A DNA stretch of 64,000 nt, from positions 5,172,213 to 5,236,212 of the forward strand of contig NC_053408.1 of assembly GCF_016859285.1 (NCBI RefSeq), read 5' to 3'. Under the pieces are notes generated by a model. The model was given only the letters and a program-made list of their open reading frames with translations, searched no databases and was not told the DNA's origin. The DNA is from Xiphias gladius. Taxonomy: Eukaryota; Chordata; Actinopteri; Istiophoriformes; Xiphiidae. Below are positions 33,755-46,325 of the stretch, one piece after another. Both the position numbers and the translations under genes were made by a program. Positions within the stretch are counted from its first letter, which is position 1; each line of letters starts with the position of its first letter.

Positions 33755-36700
33755 TCAGATTTCTGTGGCAGCGATCTCGTCAAAGTTTATCTCGTTGCCA
33801 CTGCCCTCGTCGTCCTCTCTGCTCTCCAGTTCTTGACTGAGATCCTGCAGGAGCTGCTCCAGTTCGCGGTTCCTGCGATACATCTGCACATAGTTCTGCT
33901 GCAGCTGCTTCTGGTAGCGGATCACCTTGTCCTTCTCCTCCTGCCATATCCTGCGCTCCTCCTCGAAACTCCCCATTTGCTGCTCGGCCCGCTGACGCTC
34001 GAAGGCCAGCTCGGCCCTCATCCTGTCCATCTGCACCTTCATGTTCTGCAGGGCATCGGTGCTGCTCTGCCGCTGGGCCTTTGCCTCATCACTTTCATAG
34101 GCGAGCAGGTGCTCCTCTGCTTCCTGGAACACCTGACACTGCCTGTTTCCTGGGCCCGGATTGGCCAAAGCATCTCGGAGATGGGCCAACTCTCCCTCAA
34201 GACGTCCTACCTTTTCTCTGAGCAGCTCCGCTTCGCTCTTGCGACGCTGAAGCTCATTTTCACACACCTCCAGCTCCAGGGTTCGTGTGCGGGTTGTGCC
34301 GTGAGCCTCCTGGAGCAGGACCTGGGTGTTTGTTAACTCGCCACGAGTCTCTCTGAGTTGACCTCGCAGTGAAACAATCTCCCCCACGCGCTGAGCCAAC
34401 TCTCCCTGCACCTCCTTCAGCTGCTGCTTCAGCAACGAAATTTCCCCCGACTTCTGACAGACCTGTGGGGAGAGAAACGATGCCATTCAGGTTGTATATT
34501 CATTTCGGTGAAGCTAATATATTTCCTGGTGCCACAGTAGTGCTGCAACGATTAGCTGATTACTTGAGTAGTCGATCGACAGAAAATTAATCGGCAACTA
34601 TTTTAATAATCAGTAAGTCATGTTCTTCAAGGAAAAATGCCAAACATTCAATGGTTCCAGATTCAAAAAAATTTAAGAATTTGCTGTTTTTCCTTGTCTT
34701 ACAGTAAATATTTTTGGGCTTTGGACTCTTAAAACAAGAAATTAAATGAGGTACTCTGTGATCTGATGTTTCAAAGAGCTAACGATTAACAGAAAACAGA
34801 AAATGATCAGTAGATTAATCAATAACATACTCAATAATAGAAGTAAAATAAAAAGGGTTGCACTTGACAATTTTCTCTAATAAATGAATCGCTTGCTCTA
34901 TAAATTGTCAGAAAATAGTGAAAATGACTGTGACAATTGTTGCTAATTGTTTCAGCTCTAATTAGGTATAAAAATCAATTTGATTTTCAAAAATTTTATC
35001 ATGTCCAATAAAGATGTGAAAAGAGCTTCAGTATTCAGGCTCCCCTTAAACCCAAGCTGCATCTGCCCTACTCTGGTTGATGAATGTAACCTCATTGGTC
35101 TACAAAACCATAACTGAACAGTATTTGAGTTTTAACGAAGTGAGCAAAGATGTTTCCATGATAGCGATCGCGTTTCTGTGACGAGGACATCAAAGAACAT
35201 CATCCCCACGACCTTTAGAGCTACATCGTGTCAACATTATCACATCCTGCCTCAAGTGAACAGATGAGAGACGAACAGCACAAAAAAAAATCATGTTCAA
35301 TTCTGTATCGTTTAATTATGTAAATAAATGTATCCATAAATATATTATAAACAAGTTGCCGTGGTCAGATTGAGGCTCTTGAGTTATACTAGTGATAGAG
35401 TTTAGGGGGGGTGGGAAATGGTAGAATCAATATGGATGGCACTGTGATAAAATTTACAGCCCAAACCCTCTTTTTACGACAAACCTCATTAATGCACTTT
35501 ACTTGAACAGAATGTCAGTGTCCCCCAGCTGCATACGTGAGTCCGTTTTTACGTGAGAAATCTCTGTGGCGCCTGCTCACCTCCCACTTTGTCTCCTCCA
35601 GCCGCGGCCCCAGCTGGATCTTCTCGTGCTCATAGGAGGTGCAGCGCTCCTCTAGCTGCTCCCTCTCCTTCAGAAGCTGAGCAAAGTCCTCCTGCAGCTT
35701 CTTCTTCTCCTGCTGGAGCTGATAAACCTGCAACCATTTTACCAAACAAATAATCCAAATGAGCTCCGCGGAGGTATACAGATTGGGAGAAGAGAGAACC
35801 GATATTGGATCTGTAGTCTGTTCAGATACCCTGAACTGAGGTAGAGAGAGAAAGTCGAAATTCATTCAAATATTATATTCTAAAGGAGAGAGAGAGAAAA
35901 TGCTGGCATGTTTCCAATTGTTGCAGATACTGGTTGTGTCACACAAGGTTTGAAATTTACTGAGCAAACATAACCTAGTTTACACAGGCTGTTTTTGACA
36001 TTCACTTTTATGGCTTTGTTCAGTACTGATGCTTCATACTGAAAGTTAATTCTTGACCTTGGAAACAGCAGTTGGCAGCACAAGCAGTCTCACCACAAGG
36101 TCCATTAGCAGCTGTTTTTGAGCCTTCGATTAGATCACACAATCTTCTTTAACAGATGAAGGTTACCCAGTTGTGTTGAAATTGCAGATGTTCAAATATC
36201 TTTTTTTTTTTTTTTTTTTTTTGAGCATTTTGAGAACTTCTTTTCAGCTGCTAATGTACCTTGTGGTGGGACTGTTTTCTGCCAGTAACTGATGCTTTGT
36301 TTGCAGGACTGATTATCAAAATGTTCAGGTCAGCTGTCACTGTGTATGTGTAGAAAAAACAACTAGGCTTTTTTGTCAGATGTTCCCACCTGCAACTGAA
36401 GCACCTGCTGAGCGCGCTGGGCCTTCTGCGAGGCTACCTGCATCCTGGTGGCACAGCTCTGCCTCAGCTCCTCCAGCTCCAATTCAAAGCGCTTCTGCTT
36501 CTCCTCATAAACCTGCGAGACAAGACAGAACAGGAGACAACGACCAAGCGCGAATCCATTAGAATTTACAGTACAAAACAAATGTCGAGTCGTTAAAAGA
36601 TGTTTGGAATTTCTGCAGTATCTACCCACCTGACAAATTGCAGCTTCATTCTCATCCAGGTTGTCTCTGAGTTGCTGCAGCTCCAGTTCTCTCTCCCTCA

Positions 36701-38177
36701 GTTTGTCCTCCAGGTCCCTCACCACCCCTTCATAACCCTCCACAGGCCCAGGGGAACGCCCGCTGGACCCGCTGTCAGACAGAGGCTGCCCTCGGCCACT
36801 TATTGACCCGGAGCCTGTGCTCTTACTGGAGGATGACCGCCCGCTGTCTGAGTTGGAGTGTCCATGTGCACTGACTGGTGGAGCGCTCTTCATGGGCTCC
36901 AGGTGGCCAGCAGAAGCCTCTCCTGGCGCCAGGCTGTAGCCAGCGCTGCTGTAAGGCGGCAGGCTGGAGAGGGAGTTACGTCCAGAGTCGGACAGGGAGC
37001 AGGACTGGCTGCTGCCGCCACTGTTACGGGCCCCGCTGTACGAGATGCGTTTCTCGGAGCAGGACGGCGATGCCTCTCTGTGGGTGGGGCTGAGCAGGTT
37101 CAGGTTGTTTTGGCTCTCTGATACGTTGGCACAATGGCGAGGGGAGAGGTACTGCATGGAGGTGCGGCTCTTGGGAATGACAGGTTTGAAGGCAGTGGGC
37201 CGCAGCACTGTTTTCTCCATGTTCTACAGGAGGAATACATACAGGAGCAGTGTTGAAAAGAAGGCAGGGCTGGGCGATGTGGCCAAAAAAAGAAAAAGTA
37301 ATAAAAAAAATCTCTTGATGCAGAACTGAAATCTTATATTTTTAGGAGTTAATATTCAAGACAATTGAGCAAGAATATTAAAATACCTGCACCAGCTGTG
37401 AGGCTTTCATCAATATGCATATTCAAAAAAAACAAATGCAGAATGAATAACTCGAAACTCACTGCTTTTCACCATGTTAGATCCCTGAGGGCAATGTTGC
37501 ACATCAGTTAGTACTGTAGGATTCCTTTATGGCAGTTTCTCGATAGCGTCTCCAGAAAACATACATGGCTTGACTTATACTGATATTCCCTTATAGAACA
37601 ACATTTACTGTAACACAAGTATTTATCAGTAAACTCAATAATTTATTCAAAGACCCACCTTCTCAAGTTTTCCTGACACAGGGATCAGTTTTGGAGGAGG
37701 TCCCCCCATATTCCCATTCAGCCCTGATCCTTCTTTAGTCTCGTCTGCGTCACTCCCCGGGCTTGCAGGTGTTACATGGTTGTCATTCCAGTCTCCAACA
37801 TAGTCCTCATTCAGATAAGTGTAGTTCCCGTTCCCACTCTCCTTCTCCAGCCCCCTTTCGAAGGCTGTGGAGCTCTGTTTCTTGAGTGGCGGGATGCTCT
37901 GCAATAAGGGGTCCTGGGGGGACTCACTGCCGAGACAGGAAGCGCCTGGCGTGGGTCGTCGGACTCTTGCTCCCAGCTCAACACCAGAGCGGTGGTCCTG
38001 GTAGGGGCCGGGGCGGGCGGCTATGAGGCTGCTGACAGAGCCCATAGGATCCAGAGTGGAGGGTAGTGGTCCGTTGATGGGGGGTGAAGGGCCGGAGGGG
38101 TGTCGTCTACGGGCTCCTCCACTGAGTCCTGGGTTGTGGGGCTCAGCAGATATGGGCAGAGCCTGAACCAGGGCCAT
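33755..38177 (-). CDS. lzts2: Leucine zipper putative tumour suppressor 2
   Basis: Read on the - strand, the exons are 38177-37659, 37223-36630, 36512-36390, 35727-35581 and 34462-33755, giving 2091 nt (696 aa; human is about 670). All internal junctions are phase 0. The ATG at 38177 begins MALVQALPISAEP, like human MAIVQTLPVPLEP, and its exon has an acceptor at 38205, so a non-coding exon lies further upstream. Recognisable landmarks are MGSVSSLI, YLNEDY, PPPKLIPVSGKLEKNMEK, LRPTAFKPVIPK, LSDSGRNSLSSLP and SDSGRSSSSKSTGS. From about residue 340 to the end it is coiled coil (the Fez1 region), including AQRAQQVLQLQVYQLQQEKK, EETKWEVCQKSGEISLLKQQ, ESDEAK and VIRYQKQLQQNYVQMYRRNR. It ends IAATEI, the class I PDZ-ligand-like tail shared by LZTS proteins. 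LZTS2 acts at centrosomes and midbody through katanin and limits beta-catenin signalling. Adjacency to pdzd7 matches human 10q24. Whether this is lzts2a or lzts2b is not resolved. Confidence 0.93.
34538..34962. repeat. GGCTGCAAC dispersed repeat, copy 2
   Basis: In the last lzts2 intron. Starts TGCTGCAACGATTAGCTGAT, contains AAAATTAATCGGCAACTATT and CATTCAATGGTTCCAG, and ends TTGTTTCAGCTCT. Same family as copy 1. Confidence 0.7.
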
Positions 38178-38227
38178 ACTGGCAGCTCAGAGGGGTCACT
38201 CGCTCTGAGAGAGAAAAATATCAAAGA

Positions 38228-39045
38228 TGTTTTAATACATGTTTCTTGTGGCGCAAGTCAAAGTCGAGCCTCAAATCATTACAGACAATTCCAAGTCTAA
38301 AGTCTTTAAGAACAATTTAAAGTCGAGTCTTGAGTTGGACCTAAGTATCAAGCATCATCATAGCATGTCTCAAGTACTTAACAAGTTCAAGTCAAGTCTT
38401 ATAATGAAGAGTCTCAGGTAATTCAGGACAAATTCAAGTCAAGTGTTACCTTTTGTAATAGAATAGCACTTGTAATAGCAAGTCTCAAGTCAGGTCATGT
38501 CATTCGAGACCTTTCCAAGTCAAGTCCCAAGTCCTTAAGAACAAGTCCCAGCCAAGACTCAAGTCATGTTCCACTAACTCTCAAGTCATTCAAGATAAGT
38601 TGAATTCAAATCTCATCTTGTGATAGCAACTCTGAGGTCCTTCTTGACAAGTCCAAATCTCAAGTTTTGCAATAAAAAGTCTCAAATTGTTTAAGACAGG
38701 CCCGAGTCAAGTCTTGAGTCTTGTAATAGCTGTCTCAAATGAGGTCTTGTCATTCAAGACGACCCCAAGTCAAGTCCCTCATCCTTAACAAGTCCAACTC
38801 AGGTCTCAAGTCATTCTAGACAAGTACAACTTAAGACTTGGTATTATAACACGTGAAACTTAAGTCAAGCCTCAAGTCATTTGAGACAACTCAAATACAA
38901 GTCTCTAGTCCTTTTAGGACAAATCTCTAGTCAATGTTCGAATAATTTGAGACAATTCCAAGGCAAGTTTCAAGGCTTAGAAAAATCAAGTCTCAGGTCC
39001 TTAAGGATATTTGAACATTTTCCTGTCAAAGCTGTGTTAACTTTT
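38228..39045. repeat. Degenerate CAAGTC minisatellite
   Basis: About 0.8 kb of quasi-repeats built from AAGTC, CAAGTCTCAAGTC and AAGACAA-type words, spaced roughly 15-50 nt. It starts about 25 nt upstream of the acceptor of the first lzts2 coding exon. On the lzts2 strand it reads as GACTTGA-rich sequence. No frame of interest. Confidence 0.8.
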
Positions 39046-39189
39046 TTTTTTTGTAAACATACTAGCTGACACCAAGACCTGCTGCTCTCATCTTCACTCC
39101 CCTTATCTATACTGCTTGAAATGGTATGTTTTGCTTTAAGATACCGATAAGGAGGGTGCTTTCAAGGAATTTCTTTTTACATCAAAAAA

Positions 39190-40938
39190 AAAAAAAACAA
39201 CCACTCAGTGACTATGACAGAGGCAAAATAGAAATGATATACAGCAGACTGAAGCATACTAATATCCCACAAGACCCTGGTGGCCCACACACAGAGAACC
39301 AGAACAGGCCATTCATTAAACCCATTCAAGCAGCACAAACATGGCTTGAGGCATTCAGCTTGCGAGGCATGAGGCTGCAGAAGAAAGGGGTCTCTTTTCA
39401 TCTGAGATATAAAATGGCTTCTAACATGCTGGTATTTTCCCTGACAGCAACAAAGGCTACTGTCTCCACACATCTTATCAGCCTCAGGGATAACTAAAAG
39501 TTCATAACTGTGGATAATACCTCAAAAGGAGAAGCACAGAGGAGAGGAGACAGGTTGAACTTGGTGTGATACTTTAGCCATGGGTGTTGAAAGTTGCTGA
39601 GTAAATCTAACTACGCAAAAATATATAGGTGTGAGAAATAAAATAATGGAGGTGCAAAAACTGACACACTTACTTTTTCACTCCCTCACTTTCACCGGAC
39701 TGGTGGTAAATATTGACTCTGTAACTGGCACTTGCAAACTATGATATCAGCAATTTGTCCCGTGGCTCGTGAATAGTTGAGTGTTGTGTGGAGAACAATG
39801 GTCAGCAGGATGCATGATGATGAAGTCATGGTGCACTGACAACAATACCAACAGCAGAGCCGGTTGTGCTCTAAAAACACCATCACAGTGAGTCACGGAG
39901 AATGAGGATATCCGACTGACGGGTGTGTCCTGATCTTGAGTTTCAGGCTCATCTAGTAAGTCATGAAGATGTTAATGAAGGATTTAAAGTGCTCACTAGG
40001 TTTCCCGCAAGCTTGCAGTTTGTTCATGAATCCCTGCTACGTCGAAGGAAAAAAAAAAACAAAAAAAAAAAAAAACAACCACTCAGTGACTATGACAGAG
40101 GCAAAATAGAAATGATATACAGCAGACTGAAGCATACTAATATCCCACAAGACCCTGGTGGCCCACACACAGAGAACCAGAACAGGCCATTCATTAAACC
40201 CATTCAAGCAGCACAAACATGGCTTGAGGCATTCAGCTTGCGAGGCATGAGGCTGCAGAAGAAAGGGGTCTCTTTTCATCTGAGATATAAAATGGCTTCT
40301 AACATGCTGGTATTTTCCTGACAGCAACAAAGGCTACTGTCTCCACACATCTTATCAGCCTCAGGGATAACTAAAAGTTCATAACTGTGGATAATACCTC
40401 AAAAGGAGAAGCACAGAGGAGAGGAGACAGGTTGAACTTGGTGTGATACTTTAGCCATGGGTGTTGAAAGTTGCTGAGTAAATCTAACTACGCAAAAATA
40501 TATAGGTGTGAGAAATAAAATAATGGAGGTGCAAAAACTGACACACTTACTTTTTCACTCCCTCACTTTCCCCGGACTGGTGGTAAATATTGACTCTGTA
40601 ACTGGCACTTGCAAACTATGATATCAGCAATTTGTCCCGTGGCTCGTGAATAGTTGAGTGTTGTGTGGAGAACAATGGTCAGCAGGATGCATGATGATGA
40701 AGTCATGGTGCACTGACAACAATACCAACAGCAGAGCCGGTTGTGCTCTAAAAACACCATCACAGTGAGTCACGGAGAATGAGGATATCCGACTGACGGG
40801 TGTGTCCTGATCTTGAGTTTCAGGCTCATCTAGTAAGTCATGAAGATGTTAATGAAGGATTTAAAGTGCTCACTAGGTTTCCCGCAAGCTTGCAGTTTGT
40901 TCATGAATCCCTGCTACGTCGAAGGAAAAAAAAAAAAA
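39190..40938. repeat. Tandem duplication of about 878 bp
   Basis: Unit 1 (about 39190-40050) and unit 2 (about 40068-40930) are nearly identical. CACTCAGTGA is at 39201 and 40080, and GTCGAAGG at 40041 and 40918. By eye I found one 1-nt deletion (TTTTCCCTGAC versus TTTTCCTGAC) and one substitution (TTTCACCGG versus TTTCCCCGG). Each unit is preceded and followed by a poly-A run, which suggests unequal exchange between A-tracts. A 100-codon open frame recurs in both units but has no known motif. Confidence 0.93.
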
Positions 40939-42614
40939 AAAACCCACCCCACCTGGGTCTGTAAACATCCCAATGGACTTCAGTCAAAGAATAAAGTAAA
41001 AATCCTTCACTTTTACTCCAGCTCACAAACTTAAGAAAAACTACTTATCAAACTTGTTTTGACTTAAAAATGCTCCTTAATGTAGGAGAGCTCCAGAGGT
41101 CTCATAAGTTGGTTACCAGTAGAACCTGACTACGACTCAGTTAATGAGATTTCTCTTCCGTACCTCGTCTGCCAACAACAGAACATCTCACAGCAGAATT
41201 TTGTTTACATTGCAGCCAATTTTCTTTTTATTTCATCCCTATATACATATATTAGATTGTTGTTCCTTTCCCATCTTAATTATACCCAGAGGTAGAAAGG
41301 ATTTTACACAACTAAAAATGAAGTTTTAAAAATATATAATTATATATGTTCGTGCATAACTACACTTGGCTGCAAGGAAGTCACTTGATAAATGTGTCAT
41401 ATTGCACACACAGACAAGTTGGTACTTTAAAGACTTCTTAAGTGTAATTTATTATACGTTTGATCCAGGACTTTTCCTCTTGATTCACTTTGTAACCCTC
41501 TCAACCTCTCCCTACTGACACACTGAAGATGGGAAAAACCAGAGGAAGAAGGCAGGAAGCCTGTCGGTGTTGGCAGTTGGTGGGGGAAGACGGCTAATAA
41601 GGTGAGACAGGGGCTGACACATTTCTGACCTCCACCAGCCAGGACAGGGCCGTGCCAAGTAATTTTCCAGCCTGCCAAGTTTACTGAGAGGCTACAAGGC
41701 CTCTACTGCGATTTAACTGTGATTACCAAACATTAATTAGCACCCTCAAACTCCGGCTGAGCTCTGCTTAGACTCTAAGCAAGACAAATCTGGTACTGCA
41801 ATGTGTTGTTACGATGAGGAAAAGCTGAACTTAACAAGCATTCTACCGTGATCTGGCAGTGCAGCAGTATCCAATACCTTTCCTCCTTATGTAAAAGGTA
41901 CGTTTTATACAGCGTGCTCGGCGTCAAAGAGGTAGTACAGCTTTAACAAAATTTTATTCAGCTCAACACTGGCCCATAACTGTACTATTATCAGGAAGTC
42001 AAACAAGCGTACTGCAGAAAAGAAAAAAAAAATTATAATCTAAAAATCCATCTGCTCACTCCCTTGTGGGAGAGGCTGAAAATGAGACCAGGAATGCTCT
42101 GTCCATTGATTCTCTTAGGTCACTCAGTTGATGCAGTATGAATCTTTTAAAAGGCACAGTGACACACTTTTTAAACTCCATTTCATCCTGCATACTTCAA
42201 ACACTGCATCACTGTCGGTCTGAAGGAAAACTTAAAGTTAATGGCAGCCGGAGCAACATGTGGTGTGGTGGAGGCAGACTTAGCGGATTAATCTTATTGC
42301 TATCTCTATGCACTGAGAAAATGCTAATTAGTCCATGATGATATTTATTAAAAATAATCCTGTCTAAATGGCAGGGGGATGAGACCGACTACACTAACGT
42401 CTGGAGTTTGTTACAAACTGTAGTTGGCAGGGGGAAAAAAAAAAAAAAAAATCCTTATTCTCAAAATGACATTTCCTTACAGCTACGGTGTGAAAACCAC
42501 GGATTAGCTCCAGCCGAACTCTACCAGTGATCTGAGTGACAATTCTCCTTCTGGTTGGTTTACTGTGCACCATTCATTGAGCTCACCTGGTGTTAACCTG
42601 TTGTACTGTTGAAG

Positions 42615-42820
42615 CCTTTTTTTTTTGGATTAATTGATTATTGTTTTATCTACAAAGTGACAGTCAAATCACAAATGACAAATGACAAATAAAAACATCA
42701 AATTCTCACATTTGAGAAGCTGGAAATAGCAAATACGAAATTTTTTCTTAAAATGTCTAAAACAATCAGTTATCATAACATTTGACGATTAATTATCAAG
42801 CAATGTCATCCTTTAACATT
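42615..42820. repeat. GGCTGCAAC dispersed repeat, fragment
   Basis: Internal phrases GATTAATTGATTATTGTTT, TCACATTTGAGAAGCTGGAA and ACGATTAATTATCAAGCAA match the family. The outer ends are not clear. Confidence 0.5.
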
Positions 42821-44289
42821 GTTCTCTGCTGCCTGTTTTATTGTATCCTCTCTCGTTTAATTCCTATTAGCTCACATGCTTTCTGTATTTTGTAGGATAT
42901 TAATTTAATCTTGTAGGCAGATGGCATGGATGAAAATTAAAACTACAGAGAGTGCTATGAGGGTTTTTTTTTTCCTTTTTGCTCACTGCGAGGTAACAAT
43001 ACTCAAATTTCAACTTAAAATTAGCTCTTTCTCAGTATCATGGTTTATTAAATTGTTTTTGTTTTCCTTGTGCATTAGCGATGATAACGGATATTAACTT
43101 TATTGCAATGATCCTAGAAAGCAAACTAAGACGGGCATTTAATCGACACCTGTTTCACTTTGTACTGCTGCAGCCTTTACATCGATCTCACTGCATTCAA
43201 TTCAAACTCGTGCTCTGTTGAAAGTGTAACAAAACATTTTACCCAAGCAAGAATGTTGAGACGTTTATGGAAGAGAAACCAGGGTGCCTATCCAGACACA
43301 AGACCGACAGGTTAAAAATATTGAAAAAACGCCAAATACTCTCAAGTTCCAGGCTGTCACATGAGAGGATTTGCTGATTTCCTTCGTCATACATCATGGT
43401 AAAACTAATATCTATGGGCTTTGGATCAAGCAATACAAGACATTTTAAGTCTCTGAGAAGTTGTGATGTGCATTTTTTTTTCCCACTATTTTGAATTTTA
43501 AAAAGTTACCGGCAAGTTAATCGCTAATGAGAATAATTGCTAGGTGCAGCCCTAGTTACATTGTCTGCAGACTAACAAAGGGCTGGCATGTCTGAAAGGG
43601 GCTATATACTCAAACTCTTGGCCCTGTAATGGCAAACTCTTAGATACTCTTGGTTTATGTGCATGCTTTTCTTTTTCTCTACGAAGACATTAGAGCTTCA
43701 AGTGTGCCACAAAGAACTACACAAATGTATGATTCATGTAAAAATTAACCAAGATATTTATAATCATTAGTTTATGTAAATTCCTGTTTGCACCTTCTCA
43801 GAGTGTCTAAAGGCTCTCTGCTTGCAGTTGCTTTACTCGGATCAGTATGTCTGGTCAGGGGGAGTCCGTCTGTTGCCCTCTAACTCTCTCCAGATAAGTG
43901 AATAAGCTCTAATCCCCTCTGGACTCAAGATGACTGAAACTATGCAGGGACTCTACTAAAGGAAAGCACAGGGGTCTCAAACTGCTTTTAAAGCCCCAGT
44001 CATGTTCATGCTGTCCTGGTTTCCCCTTTGTTGTCATAGTGACCGGGGCCTCAAACATTAGAAAGGGGAGGGGGTCAGAGGGCTGACAGGGAGGCCAGGA
44101 CCCCTCCATAGCATCTTAAAGCTTTCACTCATTCTAAAGCTCTGACAATTTTCCATACGCTCCCAGTTGGCCGAATGGACGATAAATGGACATTAAAGAC
44201 TAATGACGGGTGGACAGGTCCCTGACAACCATGCATAGGGGAGAATGGAGATAATATTCCTATAATATGGTGTGTAAATATACTGTAGT

Positions 44290-44585
44290 ATGGCTGCAAC
44301 TCACTATTTTCAGTATTGATTAATGTGTTGAGATTTTTTTATTAAATAGGATTATTCGCTTAATTGTTTTGTCAACAAAATGTCAGTAAATTGTGAAAAA
44401 TGCCCCTCGTAACTTCCCACAGTGACAGTGAAATGGCTTCAAATCAATTGTTTTGGCCGACCGACAGTCCAAAACCAAAAGATATTCAATTTTCTCTCAT
44501 ATAAGACGAAGAAAATGCTCACATTTTAAATGTTTGGTATTTCTGCTTAATAAAATGTCTCAAATGATTTTTTATTTTCCTTGTG
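44290..44585. repeat. GGCTGCAAC dispersed repeat, copy
   Basis: Starts TGGCTGCAACTCACTATTTT, then AAATTGTGAAAAATGCCCC, CAGTCCAAAACCAAAAGATA and TGCTCACATTTTAAATG. Same family as the copy at 20687. Confidence 0.65.
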
Positions 44586-45359
44586 TTTTTTGCGTGTTTC
44601 TCTGTTTCTGGTGATGCGCACTAAAATACTGCAACAACGATACATTTACATTTCATATGCACAGCAAATAACAACACTGCACAGCCTGTAAATTATATTA
44701 TAACCACCCCCCCATAATGTCTACAGTATCAGCTGACTGACTGTGAGCAGATTGTTTTTGTCTGGGACAGCCCTTGAAGGTTTTAATGTCCCTGCCCTCG
44801 GTCTGGCAGCAGACAGACGGACTCAGTCAGTCCGTCAGTCACTCCCCCAGCTGGAGGAATGTGCGGGCACACCAGCTAATGAGAGTTTAGCGTAAACACG
44901 GGCACAATGAGCAGCGGTCAGTGTGTGGACGGGGCGATTCTACAGCAAGGGGTTTTTCTGATGCCTCATCATTCACATGCCACAGCTTGGGGGAGGGAAT
45001 TCAAAGTAATTATTTCTCTTGTGTCGCGCATTTTGCCGCGGTGTACCAGCCAACAGTATCAGCTCTGGAGATCTACTGTCCTACCAAGGCTTGGGGGTTT
45101 TATCTCGAAAGCTTTCAGGACCGACAGTTTTATAGAACTGCTTGTATAGATAAAAGCAGCAGCACAGAGATAATCTGCTATTACAATTTTTACAATTTGA
45201 TCGTTTCGAATAAAACTGTGGATCCAAAGCGTAAAAACTAAAAGCCAATACATTACAAGACTCACACTTGAGCTCATCGTTTTAACCGGCTGCAAATGTT
45301 ATATCCTTCATATTTGTTTAAACTCTATCTATAATTTTGTCATCATGATTGTCTGAAAT

Positions 45360-46325
45360 TTTAAACATTCGAGAGCTCAGCAGTTCACAAACCATAGCCA
45401 CTGGTCTACAGAGATGTGGAGAAAAGTGATATGGTCAGATGAGTCATCCTTCACCACATTCTCCAAAAGTGGGTGAGTGCATGTGTGGCGGTACAGGCCT
45501 GAATGCTTGACCCCTACAGTGAGGGGATCCGGTGGCTCTGTTATGCTGTGGGTGGCATTTTACTGGCACGGTGTGGGTCCACTTGTCCCCTTAGAGGGAA
45601 GGCTCACTGCAAAATCAATACAAAGTTGTTCTGAGTGATGACCTTTATCCTGCGATGAAACGTTTCTATCCTGATGGGAGAGGTCTCTTCCAGGATGACA
45701 ATGCCCCCATCCACAGGGCACGAGGGGACACTGAATGGTTTGATGAGTGTAAAAAATGGCGTGAATCATATGCTGTGGCCTTCGCAGTCAACAGGTCTCA
45801 AACCGGCTGAAAACCTAGGGGAGATTCTGGACCGACGTGTTAAGACAGCGCTCTCCACCAACATCATCAAAACACCAAATGTGGGAATGTGTTTTGGAAG
45901 AATGGTGTTTCATCCCTCCAGCAGAGTTTCAGAGACTTGTATAATCAATGCCAATGAGCATTTAAGCTGTTTTGGAGTCACATGGTGGCCCAACACCTTA
46001 AGAAACACACTTTGTGTTGGTTTTTCCTTTAACTTGTCACCCATCTGTATATTCATACAATACAGCCCTTTTATCTGTTTGATTTGTCATGAAATAATCA
46101 AGGAACAGGCCAAACCTGGCCACTAAACTGACTTTCGGTCTGCTGTCCAATTACTTTTGAGCCTCTGAAAATGGGGGACCATTTATAAAAATGGCTGTAA
46201 TTCCTAAACCCCTTGAATCAAAGCTGAAAGTCTACACTTCGATCCCATCTCGATGGATTTGTTTCAATTCCACTGTGGTGGTGTACAGATGCAAAATTAC
46301 GAAAACTGTGTCACTGTCCTAACTA
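45360..46325 (+). mobile_element. Degenerate Tc1-like DNA transposon
   Basis: The middle frame gives phrases of the Tc1 transposase: SGGSVMLWVAFYWHGVGPLV, a divergent LVPLEG, and LFQDDNAPIHRA, which holds the second catalytic Asp region of the DDE domain. Frame then breaks with stops after about 45810, while later parts (NTKCGNVFWKNGVSSLQQ) still resemble the family. The tail (CAATTACTTTTGAGCCTCTG, AAAATGGCTGTAATTCCTAA, GGTGGTGTACAGATGCAAAA) is typical of the 3' region. The N-terminal DNA-binding half is missing or unrecognisable, so the copy cannot encode an active transposase. Confidence 0.82.

Larger units (their letters stand above)
40940..45350. other. Non-coding stretch upstream of lzts2
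   Basis: No coding exon that I can support. It holds two GGCTGCAAC family copies listed separately, A-rich runs, and moderately GC-rich stretches at about 43960-44110 and 44740-44930 without a clear open frame. It could be an intron in the lzts2 5' UTR or intergenic DNA. Confidence 0.5.

Noticed and set aside
33833..34336. 167-codon + strand frame
   Set aside because: Shadow of the coiled-coil exon of lzts2 on the other strand.
39126..40321. Repeated 100-codon frame in both units of the tandem duplication
   Set aside because: It recurs only because the DNA is duplicated; it starts inside a poly-A run and has no recognisable family.
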